34,948 nucleotides of DNA from Micavibrio sp. (lineage in GTDB: Bacteria; Pseudomonadota; Alphaproteobacteria; Micavibrionales; Micavibrionaceae). The stretch's first letter is position 1. Each line of letters opens with the position of its first letter. The stretch covers positions 1 to 34,948 of the forward strand of contig JALSJP010000007.1 of NCBI GenBank assembly GCA_026989265.1. Direction: 5' to 3'. Of this stretch, positions 1 to 10,544 are shown in pieces. The translations under genes were made by a program, and so were the position numbers. The notes below the pieces were generated by a model, which ran no database searches, was not told where the DNA came from, and saw nothing but the letters and a program-made list of their open reading frames with translations.

Positions 1-1284
<1,284 letters not shown>

Positions 1285-1291
1285 TCAAACG

Positions 1292-1319
1292 CTTATATCA
1301 TGCATGAGGTTTTAGCCAA
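1292..1319 (-). promoter_or_regulatory. Candidate eno promoter
   Basis: On the minus strand a TTGGCT -35-like hexamer (1314-1319) is followed after 16 bases by TATAAG (1292-1297), about 20 bases before the enolase start codon. The match is moderate. It would give eno its own transcription start despite lying downstream of nhaA in the same direction. Confidence 0.3.
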
Positions 1320-1345
1320 AAAACAAACAATATGAAAGAAACTTT

Positions 1346-2560
1346 TTAACTAAGATTTTTTGCGGCAGATTTTTTAAGGCTGTAATTCAAAACCAAATAA
1401 CCTATAAGCCCTGATATGAGAGAACCTGCAACAATGCCTAGCCGCTCATCAACTGTTATATTTATCCCCTCACCTGCGAATGCTAGTGATCCAATGAATA
1501 AGCTCATGGTAAAGCCAATGCCGCACAAAGCCGACACGCCATAAAGCGACAATATTGAAAAATCCTTTGGCATCTCTATAAGCTTTAGCTTTATACCAAT
1601 CCAGCAAAAGCCAAATACGCCAATTTGCTTACCCAATATCAAGCCAAGAGCAACGCCAATAGTCACATTATGAGTTATTTGCTCCATCCCAATATTGGTG
1701 AAATTAATGCCAGAATTACAAAATGCAAATAACGGCAGAATAAAGAAAGCAACCGCGTAATGAAGATCATGCTCCAAGCTTTTAAGTGGCGACCTGCCGC
1801 CATCTTTTTTAGCGTGAAGCGGAATAAACATCGCTATAACAACCCCCGCCAAAGTCGCATGAACTCCCGATTTTAACAGTGCCACCCACATAATCAAACC
1901 AATTATTAAATATGGACTTTTTTCTACTATGCCTTTTTTATTCAGGATAAATAGTGCAAGAGTACAAAATGCAGCAGTCCCAAGAGCTGTAAGCGATAGG
2001 TTGCTGGTGTAAAACACAGCTATAATTAATATCGCGCCAATATCATCGAAAATAGCCAATGATATAAGGAATATTTTCAAGCTACTAGGCACTTTTGAAC
2101 CAAGCAATGCAAGCACGCCAAGCGCAAACGCTATATCAGTAGCAGCGGGTATAGCCCACCCCCGCATAGCCATAGGGTCATCCATATTAAAATACATATA
2201 AACCAGCGCAGGAACGGCCATGCCGCCAATCGCGCCAACCGCAGGCATAATTATTTTGCGCCGATCAGAAAGCTCACCTTCCAAAAACTCCCGTTTAAGC
2301 TCAAGCCCAACAAGGAAGAAGAAAACAGCCATAAGACCGTCATTAACCCAAAGCAGCCAAGGCTTATTTATCTCAAGCATGCCAATTTTTATCATGACAG
2401 GCATGTTAATTAGCCCCTCATAATAAGGGTTAAGCGGGCTGTTCGCCAATATCATGGCAAGGATAGCCGCGCATATAAGCAAAATCCCACCAGCAGTTTC
2501 TGCCTTTAAGAATTTTGAAATAAAAGAATCATTAGGATTATAGGGGGAGTAATTACTCAT
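1346..2560 (-). CDS. nhaA: Na+/H+ antiporter NhaA
   Basis: NhaA exchanges cytoplasmic Na+ for external protons across the inner membrane and maintains pH and sodium homeostasis. The 404-residue product matches the usual length of about 390-400. It is hydrophobic throughout, with multiple membrane segments. It keeps the discontinuous helix segment PAATDIAFALGVLALLG and the ion-binding pair of aspartates in AIFDDIGAI, equivalent to the Asp163/Asp164 region of the E. coli protein. The start lies only six bases after the stop of the 126-residue gene upstream and has no clear Shine-Dalgarno, so translational coupling is likely. NhaA is not a usual member of the tpiA-eno cluster, so its place here looks like an insertion. 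Confidence 0.95.
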   Translation of the reverse strand: MSNYSPYNPNDSFISKFLKAETAGGILLICAAILAMILANSPLNPYYEGLINMPVMIKIGMLEINKPWLLWVNDGLMAVFFFLVGLELKREFLEGELSDRRKIIMPAVGAIGGMAVPALVYMYFNMDDPMAMRGWAIPAATDIAFALGVLALLGSKVPSSLKIFLISLAIFDDIGAILIIAVFYTSNLSLTALGTAAFCTLALFILNKKGIVEKSPYLIIGLIMWVALLKSGVHATLAGVVIAMFIPLHAKKDGGRSPLKSLEHDLHYAVAFFILPLFAFCNSGINFTNIGMEQITHNVTIGVALGLILGKQIGVFGFCWIGIKLKLIEMPKDFSILSLYGVSALCGIGFTMSLFIGSLAFAGEGINITVDERLGIVAGSLISGLIGYLVLNYSLKKSAAKNLS

Positions 2561-2566
2561 TAAATT

Positions 2567-2947
2567 TTAGACCGTTTCATCTATTTCTGTTCCGATTGAA
2601 CTGCTGCTAACATTACCATCATCTTGAATAAGGACATCACGAGAAAGCGAGGTTGTCGCGCGAAGCCCTGCTATTTGTATTTGAGCAGATTCTATCGTGG
2701 CACTCAACCCACCAGTTAAAGAAAACATTTGATTAATTGTGGAAGAGTTATTGTTAAGCATCGCCGTATTCATTTGACGCGCCCTTGCAGAAAGCCCAAC
2801 CCCGCGCACAGCATTGCCGCGCCCCGCGTCAAGCAAGCTAGATGATGCAGCTTGCCCCAACACATTACCAGCATCAAAATTAGAACCAGTTAATTGAGAT
2901 AACCGCGCTTGGTTTAAATATTGTGATGAGCCTGCAATTCTTGTCAT
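2567..2947 (-). CDS. Small protein of unknown function
   Basis: I do not recognise this 126-residue product. It has a strong ribosome-binding site (AGGAGG on the minus strand, nine bases before the ATG). It follows kdsA by 33 bases and precedes nhaA by 6 bases, so it is almost certainly a real, co-transcribed gene. The protein has no cysteine or tryptophan, is rich in Ala, Ser, Asn, Gly and Leu, and has no membrane segment or signal peptide. Residues about 50-95 (VGLSARARQMNTAMLN onward) look like amphipathic helix and recall the heptad pattern of flagellin-type helices, but that resemblance is weak and is inference only. The C-terminus is acidic and serine-rich. Confidence 0.8.
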   Translation of the reverse strand: MTRIAGSSQYLNQARLSQLTGSNFDAGNVLGQAASSSLLDAGRGNAVRGVGLSARARQMNTAMLNNNSSTINQMFSLTGGLSATIESAQIQIAGLRATTSLSRDVLIQDDGNVSSSSIGTEIDETV

Positions 2948-2980
2948 ATATTAAAGCCTCCTGCTTTGCCTACCATTATA

Positions 2981-3802
2981 TTACATTTTTGCAATTTTAT
3001 CAAATTTCATTAAAGTTTTCAGCAATTCTGGCATATCACTAAGCTTAACCATATTAGGCCCATCGGACGGCGCGTTATCTGGATCTTCGTGAGTTTCAAT
3101 AAATACTCCAGCAACGCCAATAGCGACAGCCGCGCGCGCAAGCACGGGAACCATGGTGCGATCACCGCCTGATGAGCTGCCCTGCCCTCCGGGTTGCTGC
3201 ACTGAATGAGTAGCATCAAATATCACGGGATAGCCCGTCTCTTTCATAATAGGGAGCGAGCGCATATCAGATACAAGCGTATTGTAACCAAAGCTAGCCC
3301 CGCGCTCACACAGCATAATATTGTCATTACCACTATCGGAAACTTTTTTGGCTACATTTTTCATATCCCACGGAGCTAAAAACTGACCTTTTTTGATATT
3401 AATTACCTTGCCAGTTTTTGCCGCAGCAACAAGCAAATCAGTTTGACGGCATAAAAATGCAGGAATTTGCAATATATCGACTACTTCGCCGACAATCGCG
3501 CATTGTTCTTCCGTATGAACATCCGTAATAACAGGAACGCCGAAAGACTCCCTAATATCAGATAAAATCTGTAAGCCCTTATCAATGCCAACCCCGCGCA
3601 CTCCCGATATAGAAGTGCGATTAGCCTTATCATATGAGCTTTTAAATACGAATTGTATGTCTAATTTTTGGGTTAACTGCTTTAGAGCTTCGCACATTTC
3701 AAATGCGTGATCGCGGCTCTCTATCTGGCAAGGACCTGCTATAATAGTTAATGGCTGTTTATTGCCAATTCGAAGCTGGCGGGCTTTTATGATTTTTTCC
3801 AT
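2981..3802 (-). CDS. kdsA: 3-deoxy-D-manno-octulosonate 8-phosphate synthase
   Basis: KdsA condenses phosphoenolpyruvate with arabinose 5-phosphate to make KDO-8-phosphate, the precursor of the KDO in the LPS inner core. The 273-residue length is typical. Family motifs include AGPCQIES near the N-terminus, [36 protein letters not shown] and [13 protein letters not shown]. Cys25 in AGPC occupies the position that is cysteine in metal-dependent (Aquifex-type) KdsA and asparagine in the E. coli enzyme, so this is probably the metal-dependent class. It is separated from its usual upstream neighbour pyrG by a plus-strand 97-residue gene. No strong Shine-Dalgarno is visible at the ATG. Confidence 0.97.
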   Translation of the reverse strand: MEKIIKARQLRIGNKQPLTIIAGPCQIESRDHAFEMCEALKQLTQKLDIQFVFKSSYDKANRTSISGVRGVGIDKGLQILSDIRESFGVPVITDVHTEEQCAIVGEVVDILQIPAFLCRQTDLLVAAAKTGKVINIKKGQFLAPWDMKNVAKKVSDSGNDNIMLCERGASFGYNTLVSDMRSLPIMKETGYPVIFDATHSVQQPGGQGSSSGGDRTMVPVLARAAVAIGVAGVFIETHEDPDNAPSDGPNMVKLSDMPELLKTLMKFDKIAKM

Positions 3803-3930
3803 GATGATAACGTATTTTTATATGATTATTTATGCAAGAGGGAAATATAAAAATATTAATAGTTTGCATATTAATAATGATATGTGCTAGTGTAATTATC
3901 AAATTTAAACATAGCAATACAAGGTGATTT

Positions 3931-4224
3931 ATGGGTAAGAAAAAATCGGTAGAATGGGCGAAATTAATTGAGCAAGCTGTAAAGGTTAGCGGTGAAAGTA
4001 AGGTGCTTTCAGATGTAAGTAAGGTGCTTTCAGATGTAAGTAATCGTTGTGAAAGCCTTAATAATTCAGCAGATTTGCAAGAATGTGCCACGAGCATACC
4101 AGCAGATAACAGATCAATTCGCGGATGGTTAGCTAATAGCTTGAAAAAACTTGGTAAAGAGCCAAAAGTAAACAATTACGCTAATTTTTCTAAAGTAAAG
4201 AACATCACCCTAGATCATGACTAA
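3931..4224 (+). CDS. Small basic protein of unknown function with tandem heptad repeat
   Basis: This 97-residue frame is not one I recognise. A good ribosome-binding site (AAGGTG, four bases before the ATG) supports translation. The product is lysine-rich at both ends and has two cysteines. It contains a perfect seven-residue duplication (KVLSDVS twice) caused by a 21-bp DNA tandem repeat at 3997-4038. No signal peptide or membrane segment is apparent. The gene is opposite to its neighbours: divergent from kdsA, and convergent with pyrG, whose stop codon it overlaps (CTAA at 4221-4224). It could be a recently acquired or fast-evolving gene. The antisense frame in this region is probably a shadow. 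Confidence is moderate because it is short and lacks homology that I can name. Confidence 0.65.
   Translation: MGKKKSVEWAKLIEQAVKVSGESKVLSDVSKVLSDVSNRCESLNNSADLQECATSIPADNRSIRGWLANSLKKLGKEPKVNNYANFSKVKNITLDHD
3997..4041 (+). repeat. 21-bp tandem direct repeat, two copies plus start of a third
   Basis: Two identical 21-base units (3997-4017 and 4018-4038, beginning AGTAAGGTGC) are followed by five bases of a third. The period is a multiple of three, so the reading frame of the 97-residue gene is preserved and the protein gains an extra KVLSDVS heptad. This is the signature of a slipped-strand duplication. Confidence 0.9.
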
Positions 4225-5849
4225 ACCAGTCGCCCTTGATCGATAGCCGCTGATATGAATGAGATAAACAGCGGATGCGGGTCAAACGGTTTTGATTTAA
4301 GCTCAGGGTGGAATTGCACCCCGATAAACCACGGGTGATCCTCATATTCGACAATTTCAGGCAACTTACCATCTGGCGACATGCCAGAGAATTTCAACCC
4401 GCCGCGTTCTAATTGCTCAATATAATTAGTGTTTACCTCATATCTATGTCTATGGCGTTCACTTATATTAGTAGAGCCGTAGATTTCTGCTACTTTAGAT
4501 CCTTTTGACAAAACAGCAGGATACGCGCCAAGGCGCATAGTTCCGCCAAGATCGCCGTCATTGGAGCGCGTTTCTTTAGAATCTCCCTTAATCCATTCGC
4601 TCATAATTCCAACAATAGGCGTTTTGCAATTTGTAAATTCGCTAGAGCCTGCGCCCGCAATATCACATAAATTACGCGCAGCCTCGATAACTGCCATTTG
4701 CATGCCATAGCAAATACCAAAATATGGGATTTTCTTCTCACGCGCATATTTAGCAGCCAAAATTTTGCCTTCAACGCCCCTATCACCAAAACCACCAGGT
4801 ACAAGAATGCCATTAACGCCCGCTAAATGAATCTCAGGATCTTCACTTTCGAATATCTCCGCCTCAATAAATTTGAGATTAACCTTAACCTTATTAGAAA
4901 TTCCGCCATGGATAAGCGCCTCATTAAGGGATTTATAGCTATCGGCTAGATTTGTATATTTACCAACAATAGCAATGCTCACCTCCCCCTCTGGGGCTTT
5001 GATATTTTGCGCTATATCTTCCCAAACGGATAAATCAATATCGCGCGCGCATTCCATACCAAAGCTTTCAAGCACTTGGCTGTCAAGACCTTGTGCATGA
5101 TAAGTAATCGGCACTTCATAGATAGAAGATACATCCAAAGCTGGTATAACTTTTTCCTGATCCAAGTTGCAAAATAGAGCAATCTTACGGCGCTCATCAT
5201 TATCTATCTCACGATCCGCGCGGCATAGCAATATATCAGGGCGTATGCCATAGCTCATAAGTTCTTTAACTGAGTGCTGGGTTGGCTTTGTCTTAAGCTC
5301 CCCCGCCGCAGGGATATAGGGAAGCAACGTCACATGAATAAATACAGCATTATTATGCCCTACTTCATTGCTAAACTGGCGGATAGCTTCCAAGAATGGC
5401 AGGCTTTCTATATCGCCAACTGTGCCACCAATCTCACATAATACAAAATCGGCACTGCCATCTTTTTCGCGGATAAAATCCTTAATCTCATTCGTAATAT
5501 GCGGGATAACTTGGATAGTTGCACCAAGATACTCGCCCTTGCGCTCACGAGCTAATACGCTTGTATAAATTCTGCCCGTTGTTGTGTTGTCGGTGGCTTT
5601 GGCGGGAACAGCCGTAAATCTTTCATAATGACCGAAATCAAGATCAGTTTCCGCACCATCATCAGTGACAAACACTTCACCATGCTGAAATGGACTCATA
5701 GTACCAGGATCAACATTTAAATATGGGTCAAGCTTACAAAGACGGACGCTATAGCCCCTAATTTGCAGCAATGCGCCAAGCGATGCAGAGCCTAAGCCCT
5801 TTCCTAATGAGGAAACGACTCCGCCAGTAATAAATATAAATCTTGTCAT
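4221..5849 (-). CDS. pyrG: CTP synthase
   Basis: PyrG aminates UTP to CTP using glutamine and ATP, the last step of de novo CTP synthesis. The 542-residue product opens [18 protein letters not shown], the nucleotide-binding start of the synthetase domain (about residues 1-265). A class I glutamine amidotransferase domain follows, with the oxyanion loop GGFGDRG, nucleophile Cys in FGICYGMQM and the His-Glu pair in [10 protein letters not shown]. Its start lies three bases after the secG stop, and its own stop overlaps that of the convergent small gene. Length and motifs are entirely normal. Confidence 0.98.
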   Translation of the reverse strand: MTRFIFITGGVVSSLGKGLGSASLGALLQIRGYSVRLCKLDPYLNVDPGTMSPFQHGEVFVTDDGAETDLDFGHYERFTAVPAKATDNTTTGRIYTSVLARERKGEYLGATIQVIPHITNEIKDFIREKDGSADFVLCEIGGTVGDIESLPFLEAIRQFSNEVGHNNAVFIHVTLLPYIPAAGELKTKPTQHSVKELMSYGIRPDILLCRADREIDNDERRKIALFCNLDQEKVIPALDVSSIYEVPITYHAQGLDSQVLESFGMECARDIDLSVWEDIAQNIKAPEGEVSIAIVGKYTNLADSYKSLNEALIHGGISNKVKVNLKFIEAEIFESEDPEIHLAGVNGILVPGGFGDRGVEGKILAAKYAREKKIPYFGICYGMQMAVIEAARNLCDIAGAGSSEFTNCKTPIVGIMSEWIKGDSKETRSNDGDLGGTMRLGAYPAVLSKGSKVAEIYGSTNISERHRHRYEVNTNYIEQLERGGLKFSGMSPDGKLPEIVEYEDHPWFIGVQFHPELKSKPFDPHPLFISFISAAIDQGRLV

Positions 5850-5852
5850 TTT

Positions 5853-6191
5853 CTACTCTATTGGCGCGGTTGGTGCTAACGGCTCTTCTTGTAATGTTTT
5901 TATTGGGGCTTCTATTGCAGCAGGATCAATATCATCCAAAATCCCGCTGCTAGATTTACTGTTGCTGGTTGCTAAAACAGCCAAAGTCAGTGATGTAACG
6001 AAAAATCCCGCAGCGCACAGCCCCGTCATTTTGGTAAGCGCGTTAGCTGTCCCTCTTGCAGAGGCCAAACCTCCAAGCCCGCCGCTTCCGCCACCAATGC
6101 CAAGCCCCCCGCCTTCCGAGCGTTGCAGCAGCACAAGACCAATAATTGCTAATGCCAAAATAAGGTGAATTACAAGAACAACTGATTCCAT
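5853..6191 (-). CDS. secG: Preprotein translocase subunit SecG
   Basis: SecG is the small auxiliary subunit of the SecYEG protein-export channel in the inner membrane. The 112-residue product shows the family plan: an N-terminal membrane segment (VVLVIHLILALAIIGLVLLQ), the RSEGGGLGIGGG glycine-rich loop, a conserved TKMTGLCAAGFFVTSLTLAVLA second membrane segment split here by the family motif, and a variable Pro/Ala-rich tail (LAPTAPIE). It sits between tpiA and pyrG, its usual alphaproteobacterial context, and is separated from pyrG by three bases, so the two are probably co-transcribed and coupled. Confidence 0.95.
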   Translation of the reverse strand: MESVVLVIHLILALAIIGLVLLQRSEGGGLGIGGGSGGLGGLASARGTANALTKMTGLCAAGFFVTSLTLAVLATSNSKSSSGILDDIDPAAIEAPIKTLQEEPLAPTAPIE

Positions 6192-6240
6192 AGTTTAAAT
6201 ACTTTTTCTTCTAAATGTTTAATTTCGCGTGACTATAAAG

Positions 6241-6984
6241 TTAATTCGCCCATGCAGCAAGCCCAATTTCAATAAAAGCATCAGCATTTAGACTAGCTCC
6301 TCCGATAAGCCCCCCATCAACATTGGGGATAGCTAAAAGCTCCCCAGCATTTTCAGGCTTCATAGAGCCACCATATAAAATGCGAACTTTTTCCGAACCC
6401 TCAATAAGCCCATTCAATTTTGAGCGTATAAAGCTGTGCATATCAGCAACATCCTTAGGGCTAGCAGTCTTTCCAGTGCCAATCGCCCATACAGGTTCAT
6501 AAGCGATAACAGTATTTTGCGCCGTAGCTGTATCAGGAATTGAGCCTAAAAGCTGTCCCCCTACTACCGTTTGCTCTTGCCCTTGATCGCGTTGATTCTC
6601 ACTCTCGCCCACACATATTATAGCGATAAGCCCCGCCTCATGCGCTGCTTTTGCCTTATCAGAAACAACCGCACTGCTTTCTCCGTGGTAAGATCTGCGC
6701 TCGGAATGACCCAAAATAACGTAAGAGCCGCCGCAATCCTTAATCATCGAAGCCGAAATCTCGCCAGTATATGCTCCCGATTTATGAGAAGAGCAATCTT
6801 GAGCGCCTGATGCCACGCCCTTAATGCTGGATAAGTAAACAAATGGCGGACATACCAAAAAGTCACAATTATCTTGTAATTCTTTGTTCGCCTGAATTTT
6901 ATCAGTAATAGATGAAATAAGCTCTGACCCTTGGCTAAGGTCAGTATTCATTTTCCAATTACCTGCAATTAATTTTTTCATCAT
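6241..6984 (-). CDS. tpiA: Triosephosphate isomerase
   Basis: TpiA interconverts dihydroxyacetone phosphate and glyceraldehyde 3-phosphate in glycolysis. The 247-residue TIM-barrel protein carries the catalytic Lys in AGNWKMN, the electrophilic His in ILGHSERR, the base Glu in AYEPVWAIGTGKTA, the phosphate-binding loop LYGGSMKP and the terminal DGGLIGGASL. Two adjacent ATG codons are available (6984 and 6981). The AAGGG Shine-Dalgarno is better spaced for 6981, so the true protein may begin one residue later. It heads the minus-strand run and is divergent from ppiD. Confidence 0.97.
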   Translation of the reverse strand: MMKKLIAGNWKMNTDLSQGSELISSITDKIQANKELQDNCDFLVCPPFVYLSSIKGVASGAQDCSSHKSGAYTGEISASMIKDCGGSYVILGHSERRSYHGESSAVVSDKAKAAHEAGLIAIICVGESENQRDQGQEQTVVGGQLLGSIPDTATAQNTVIAYEPVWAIGTGKTASPKDVADMHSFIRSKLNGLIEGSEKVRILYGGSMKPENAGELLAIPNVDGGLIGGASLNADAFIEIGLAAWAN

Positions 6985-7049
6985 AAGCCCTTATAAAAAC
7001 ATAATTTCGAAAGACTACATAAACTTCTGCAAAAGTCCACTCTTTTGAC

Positions 7050-7078
7050 TTGCCCGAAACTTTACAGCTGCTTATAGT
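7050..7078 (+). promoter_or_regulatory. Candidate promoter for ppiD-trpE
   Basis: In the tpiA/ppiD divergent gap a TTGCCC hexamer (7050-7055) is followed after 17 bases by TATAGT (7073-7078), about 36 bases before the first ppiD ATG. A TTGACT overlaps just upstream but is too far from a -10 element. The match is moderate. Confidence 0.35.
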
Positions 7079-7114
7079 GAGCTGCAAATGAAATGATATT
7101 GGGTTAAAATTATT

Positions 7115-9019
7115 ATGGTTATGAAATCTATGCGCGGCGAAGGAAAAGCTGGCGGCATTATGAAATATTTTCTATTCACTCTACTTGGTATGGCTGTTGG
7201 TGGCTTAGTGCTAGGCAGTTTCGCGGATACAAACAGCGTTAGCAGCAACGATGTTGCAAAAATAAATGGCAAGCAAATAAGCATACAATCCTTTGACCGC
7301 TCGCTTCAACGCTCTATATCGCGCTATGGAATTTCTACTAAACAAGCATATAAAATGGGCTTGGCTGATGAAGTATTAGCAGGCGAGATTCGTAGCTATT
7401 TATTACTTAACGAAGCAGAAAGCCTTGGAATTGAAATAAGCAAAGAACAAGTCGCCGCACGCATTGCGGAGGTTGTAAAACCATATGCTCAAGATGGGCA
7501 GTCGCTACAAGATGCGCTTGAGCTTTTATTGCGCAGGCAAGGAATGAGCGAAAAAGACTTTATCCATGAGATTAAAAAAGAAGTCTCGGGCGAGATTATA
7601 ATGAACGCTATTAGAGGCGGTTTTGCCCCCTCAAATGATCTTTTGGCAAATGACTTATATATGTTCCAAACTCAAACAAGAGACATTGATATAATATTAT
7701 TCCCCGATAGCGATATAAAAATAGAGCCAGCAACCAAAGACCAGCTAGCTAAGTTATACGAGGCAACCAAGTCTTATAAATATAAAGTGCCAGAATATCG
7801 CAGCGCATATGTAGCGACTTTTGACCCTGCAAATGTTGATATTGAATTCTCAGTTTCTGATGAAGAAGTTAAAGAGGCTTACGAAAACCACAAAGACAGC
7901 TTCCGCGTGGGTGAACAACTCATATTGTCTCAGATAGTTACAAAAGATGAGCAACAAGCCAAAGACATATATGAGCTAACCGAAAATGGAATGTCCCTTA
8001 AAGCCGCCGCAGTTAAAATTATGGGCAAAGACGCTGCATATATAGAAGGCATTAGCTTTGAGACTTCCATGATGCTTCCCGATTTGATGGAGGCATTAAA
8101 AGACCGTAAAATCGGGAAAATAGTAGCCCCCGTTAAAACCATAATTGGTTATCACGTAGTAAAGCTTGATAATATTTTAGAGCCGTCAATTCGCCCGTTT
8201 AATGATGTAAAAGCAGGCATTAAGAAAGAATTGCTTGAGGTTAAAAAATCCGATTACTTCTATAATATAGCAACTGATTTCGATAAAATGCTAAGCGATG
8301 AAATGAGCCTTGAGGAAATCGCCAAAGAAATGGATATAGAAATCACCTCAATAGATTTCATTGATAATACAGGGCTTAACAAGCAAGGCGATGATGGACT
8401 TGATATGTTTAGCGAATCAGACAGGAAGGATATAGCCGCGACGATATTTGAAATTGACGGCGATATAGCATCTTCTATGCAGGACTTTGGCGGCAAACTA
8501 GTTTCCTTTGCTCTTAAATCCAAACAAGATGCTACGTTTAAGCCGTTTGAGACTATAGAAGCCGAGCTTTTGGAGCAATTTAACGCGGATTTGCGCCGCT
8601 CTGAAAATGAGCTATTAATGCAGAAATATCTTGCAGAAATAAGCACAGGCGGGAAAACCCTAGAAAGCATTGCTGCGGATAATGGCTTGAAAATTGAGAA
8701 AATATCAGAAATATCAATAGGTAAAGCCCCGCCCGCCCCCCTCACTCCTAATGTAGTTCCATTAATATTTAAAACAGAATTCGGAGCGCATGAAGTTCTA
8801 AGGCTTGATGGAAAATCTGCGATTATGAAAATATCTGGGTATGGATATAGCGGTCAAGATGATGCAGAGCTTAAAAACAAAGAAATTGAAAGCATCAAGG
8901 CAAGGGTAGGCGAAGAGGGTAAAGATGAAGTATTTTTAATGTATCTACATTCGCTTAGCAAGAAATACCCCGCCACAGTTAATGAGCGTCTATTAGAGCG
9001 GGCATATGGCGAAAATTAA
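7115..9019 (+). CDS. ppiD: Peptidyl-prolyl cis-trans isomerase, PpiD/SurA type
   Basis: PpiD-type proteins are membrane-anchored periplasmic chaperones that assist outer-membrane and exported proteins leaving the Sec channel. The 634-residue product has a short basic N-terminus, one membrane anchor (MKYFLFTLLGMAVGGLVLG, about residues 16-34), a SurA-like N-terminal chaperone domain (NGKQISIQSFDRSLQ onward) and a parvulin-like region at about residues 265-360, ending IGYHVVKLDNILEP. Starts at 7115 or the in-frame ATG at 7160 are both possible. The longer one gives the usual cytoplasmic basic segment. The last 14 bases overlap trpE. A ppiD-type gene ahead of trpE and divergent from tpiA is a common alphaproteobacterial arrangement. 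Confidence 0.88.
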   Translation: MVMKSMRGEGKAGGIMKYFLFTLLGMAVGGLVLGSFADTNSVSSNDVAKINGKQISIQSFDRSLQRSISRYGISTKQAYKMGLADEVLAGEIRSYLLLNEAESLGIEISKEQVAARIAEVVKPYAQDGQSLQDALELLLRRQGMSEKDFIHEIKKEVSGEIIMNAIRGGFAPSNDLLANDLYMFQTQTRDIDIILFPDSDIKIEPATKDQLAKLYEATKSYKYKVPEYRSAYVATFDPANVDIEFSVSDEEVKEAYENHKDSFRVGEQLILSQIVTKDEQQAKDIYELTENGMSLKAAAVKIMGKDAAYIEGISFETSMMLPDLMEALKDRKIGKIVAPVKTIIGYHVVKLDNILEPSIRPFNDVKAGIKKELLEVKKSDYFYNIATDFDKMLSDEMSLEEIAKEMDIEITSIDFIDNTGLNKQGDDGLDMFSESDRKDIAATIFEIDGDIASSMQDFGGKLVSFALKSKQDATFKPFETIEAELLEQFNADLRRSENELLMQKYLAEISTGGKTLESIAADNGLKIEKISEISIGKAPPAPLTPNVVPLIFKTEFGAHEVLRLDGKSAIMKISGYGYSGQDDAELKNKEIESIKARVGEEGKDEVFLMYLHSLSKKYPATVNERLLERAYGEN

Positions 9020-10517
9020 CTCTAATAAATTTAAGGATAACTTCAATGGTGGCAAAAGCCAGCTTGTCTGGAGCTGGATATCTGCTGATCTTGAAACGCC
9101 TGTATCTGCTTATCTTAAATTATGCGGGCATAGTGCCTATTCGTTTTTATTTGAATCAGTAGAGGGCGGAGCGACATTAGGGCGCTACTCCATAATTGGC
9201 ACAAATCCTGATTTTTTATGGAAATGCACTCGTGGTGGTCATGTGGAAACCAAAGCTCATGGTGATGGTTTATGGACTTCCCATAATGACATATGCGCCA
9301 AAAAATCACTGAAAAACCATATATCGCAAAGCAGTGTTGACATAACGCCTGATGATCTGCCACCAATGTGCAGCCTTGGTTTGTTCGGATATATTGGCTA
9401 TGACATGGTGCGCCTTGCCGAGGATATCCCCGATAATAACCCCGATGATTTAAGCGTGCCAGACAGCGTGCTTATGCGCCCATCTATATTGGCTATATTC
9501 GATAATGTCAAGAATATGATTTGCGTTGTAAGCCCCGTATATCTTCATTCAGCTAATAGCGATCTGCCCGCAGATATGGTTTATAATGATGCAAAATCTA
9601 GGGTGAAAAATGCTATAAAATTACTGGATGCACCGCTGGATAGAGCCTTACTTAATCACTCAACATCACTTAAATCAGGTGCAGAGATATCCTCTAATAC
9701 GCCGAAGGAAACATATAAAGCCGCCGTTTCAAAAGCTGTGGAATATATTAATGCGGGCGAGGTTTTTCAAGTCGTGCCGTCACAACGTTTTTCCATTGAT
9801 TTTGACTTGCCTTCGTTTGAGCTATACCGCTCACTTAGAAGTGTAAATCCCTCGCCTTTCTTGTTTCATTTGTCATTTGATGGATTTGCGCTTGTTGGCT
9901 CTAGCCCTGAGATACTGGTGCGCGTGCGTGATGATATTGTAACGATAAGGCCAATTGCAGGAACGCGCAAACGCGGGAAAAATGCCGCAGAGGACAAGGC
10001 TTTAGCCGATGATTTGCTTAGCGATCCAAAAGAATGCGCCGAGCATTTAATGCTGCTTGACCTTGGGCGCAACGATATTGGCAGAGTAGCAGAAATAGGC
10101 AGTGTCAATGTAACAGATAAATTCGGGATAGAGCTATATTCCCATGTCATGCATATAGTGTCAAATGTGGAAGGTAAATTACGCAAAGACGTTGATGTAA
10201 TTGACGCTCTATTCGCAGGTTTCCCCGCAGGAACAGTTAGCGGCGCTCCCAAAATCCGCGCAATGGAAATCATTGATGAGCTAGAGCTAAGCCGCAGAGG
10301 GACTTACGCGGGCGGGATTGGTTATTTCTCAGAAAACACAATGGATAGCTGCATTGCACTTCGTACTGGCGTTGTAAAAGACGGCAAACTCTATGTCCAA
10401 GCAGGCGGAGGAGTAGTAGCAGATTCAGACCCCGAATTCGAATACCAAGAATCATGCAACAAAGCAAAAGCCGTATTTCATGCTGCAAATCTGGCAATTG
10501 ATAAATTCCAAAAATAA
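9006..10517 (+). CDS. trpE: Anthranilate synthase component I
   Basis: TrpE converts chorismate to anthranilate using ammonia delivered by TrpG, the first committed step of tryptophan synthesis. The 503-residue protein has the N-terminal tryptophan-sensing stretch (FLFESVEGGATLGRYSIIG) and the chorismate-binding core: FHLSFDGFALVGSSPEIL, RPIAGTRKRG, LDLGRNDIGRVAEIG, GTVSGAPKIRAMEII and YAGGIGYF. It is not fused to the glutaminase, unlike rhizobial trpEG. It overlaps ppiD by 14 bases, so translation is probably coupled. Downstream, a minus-strand gene and a parS site separate it from trpG, so trpE and trpGDC are likely transcribed separately. I see no leader-peptide attenuator. Confidence 0.98.
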   Translation: MAKINSNKFKDNFNGGKSQLVWSWISADLETPVSAYLKLCGHSAYSFLFESVEGGATLGRYSIIGTNPDFLWKCTRGGHVETKAHGDGLWTSHNDICAKKSLKNHISQSSVDITPDDLPPMCSLGLFGYIGYDMVRLAEDIPDNNPDDLSVPDSVLMRPSILAIFDNVKNMICVVSPVYLHSANSDLPADMVYNDAKSRVKNAIKLLDAPLDRALLNHSTSLKSGAEISSNTPKETYKAAVSKAVEYINAGEVFQVVPSQRFSIDFDLPSFELYRSLRSVNPSPFLFHLSFDGFALVGSSPEILVRVRDDIVTIRPIAGTRKRGKNAAEDKALADDLLSDPKECAEHLMLLDLGRNDIGRVAEIGSVNVTDKFGIELYSHVMHIVSNVEGKLRKDVDVIDALFAGFPAGTVSGAPKIRAMEIIDELELSRRGTYAGGIGYFSENTMDSCIALRTGVVKDGKLYVQAGGGVVADSDPEFEYQESCNKAKAVFHAANLAIDKFQK

Positions 10518-10544
10518 CCAAGAAAACCGCCAATGTTCCCCTTA

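Noticed and set aside
3759-4175. 138-residue minus-strand open frame spanning the kdsA start and the small plus-strand gene
   Set aside because: It overlaps kdsA out of frame, lacks a ribosome-binding site and reads as low-complexity antisense translation. The plus-strand frame has the better start signal.
8260-8745. 161-residue minus-strand frame inside ppiD
   Set aside because: Fully antisense to a well-supported gene, with Ser/Ile-rich composition typical of antisense shadow frames.
9866-10273. 135-residue minus-strand frame inside trpE
   Set aside because: Antisense shadow of the conserved chorismate-binding domain.
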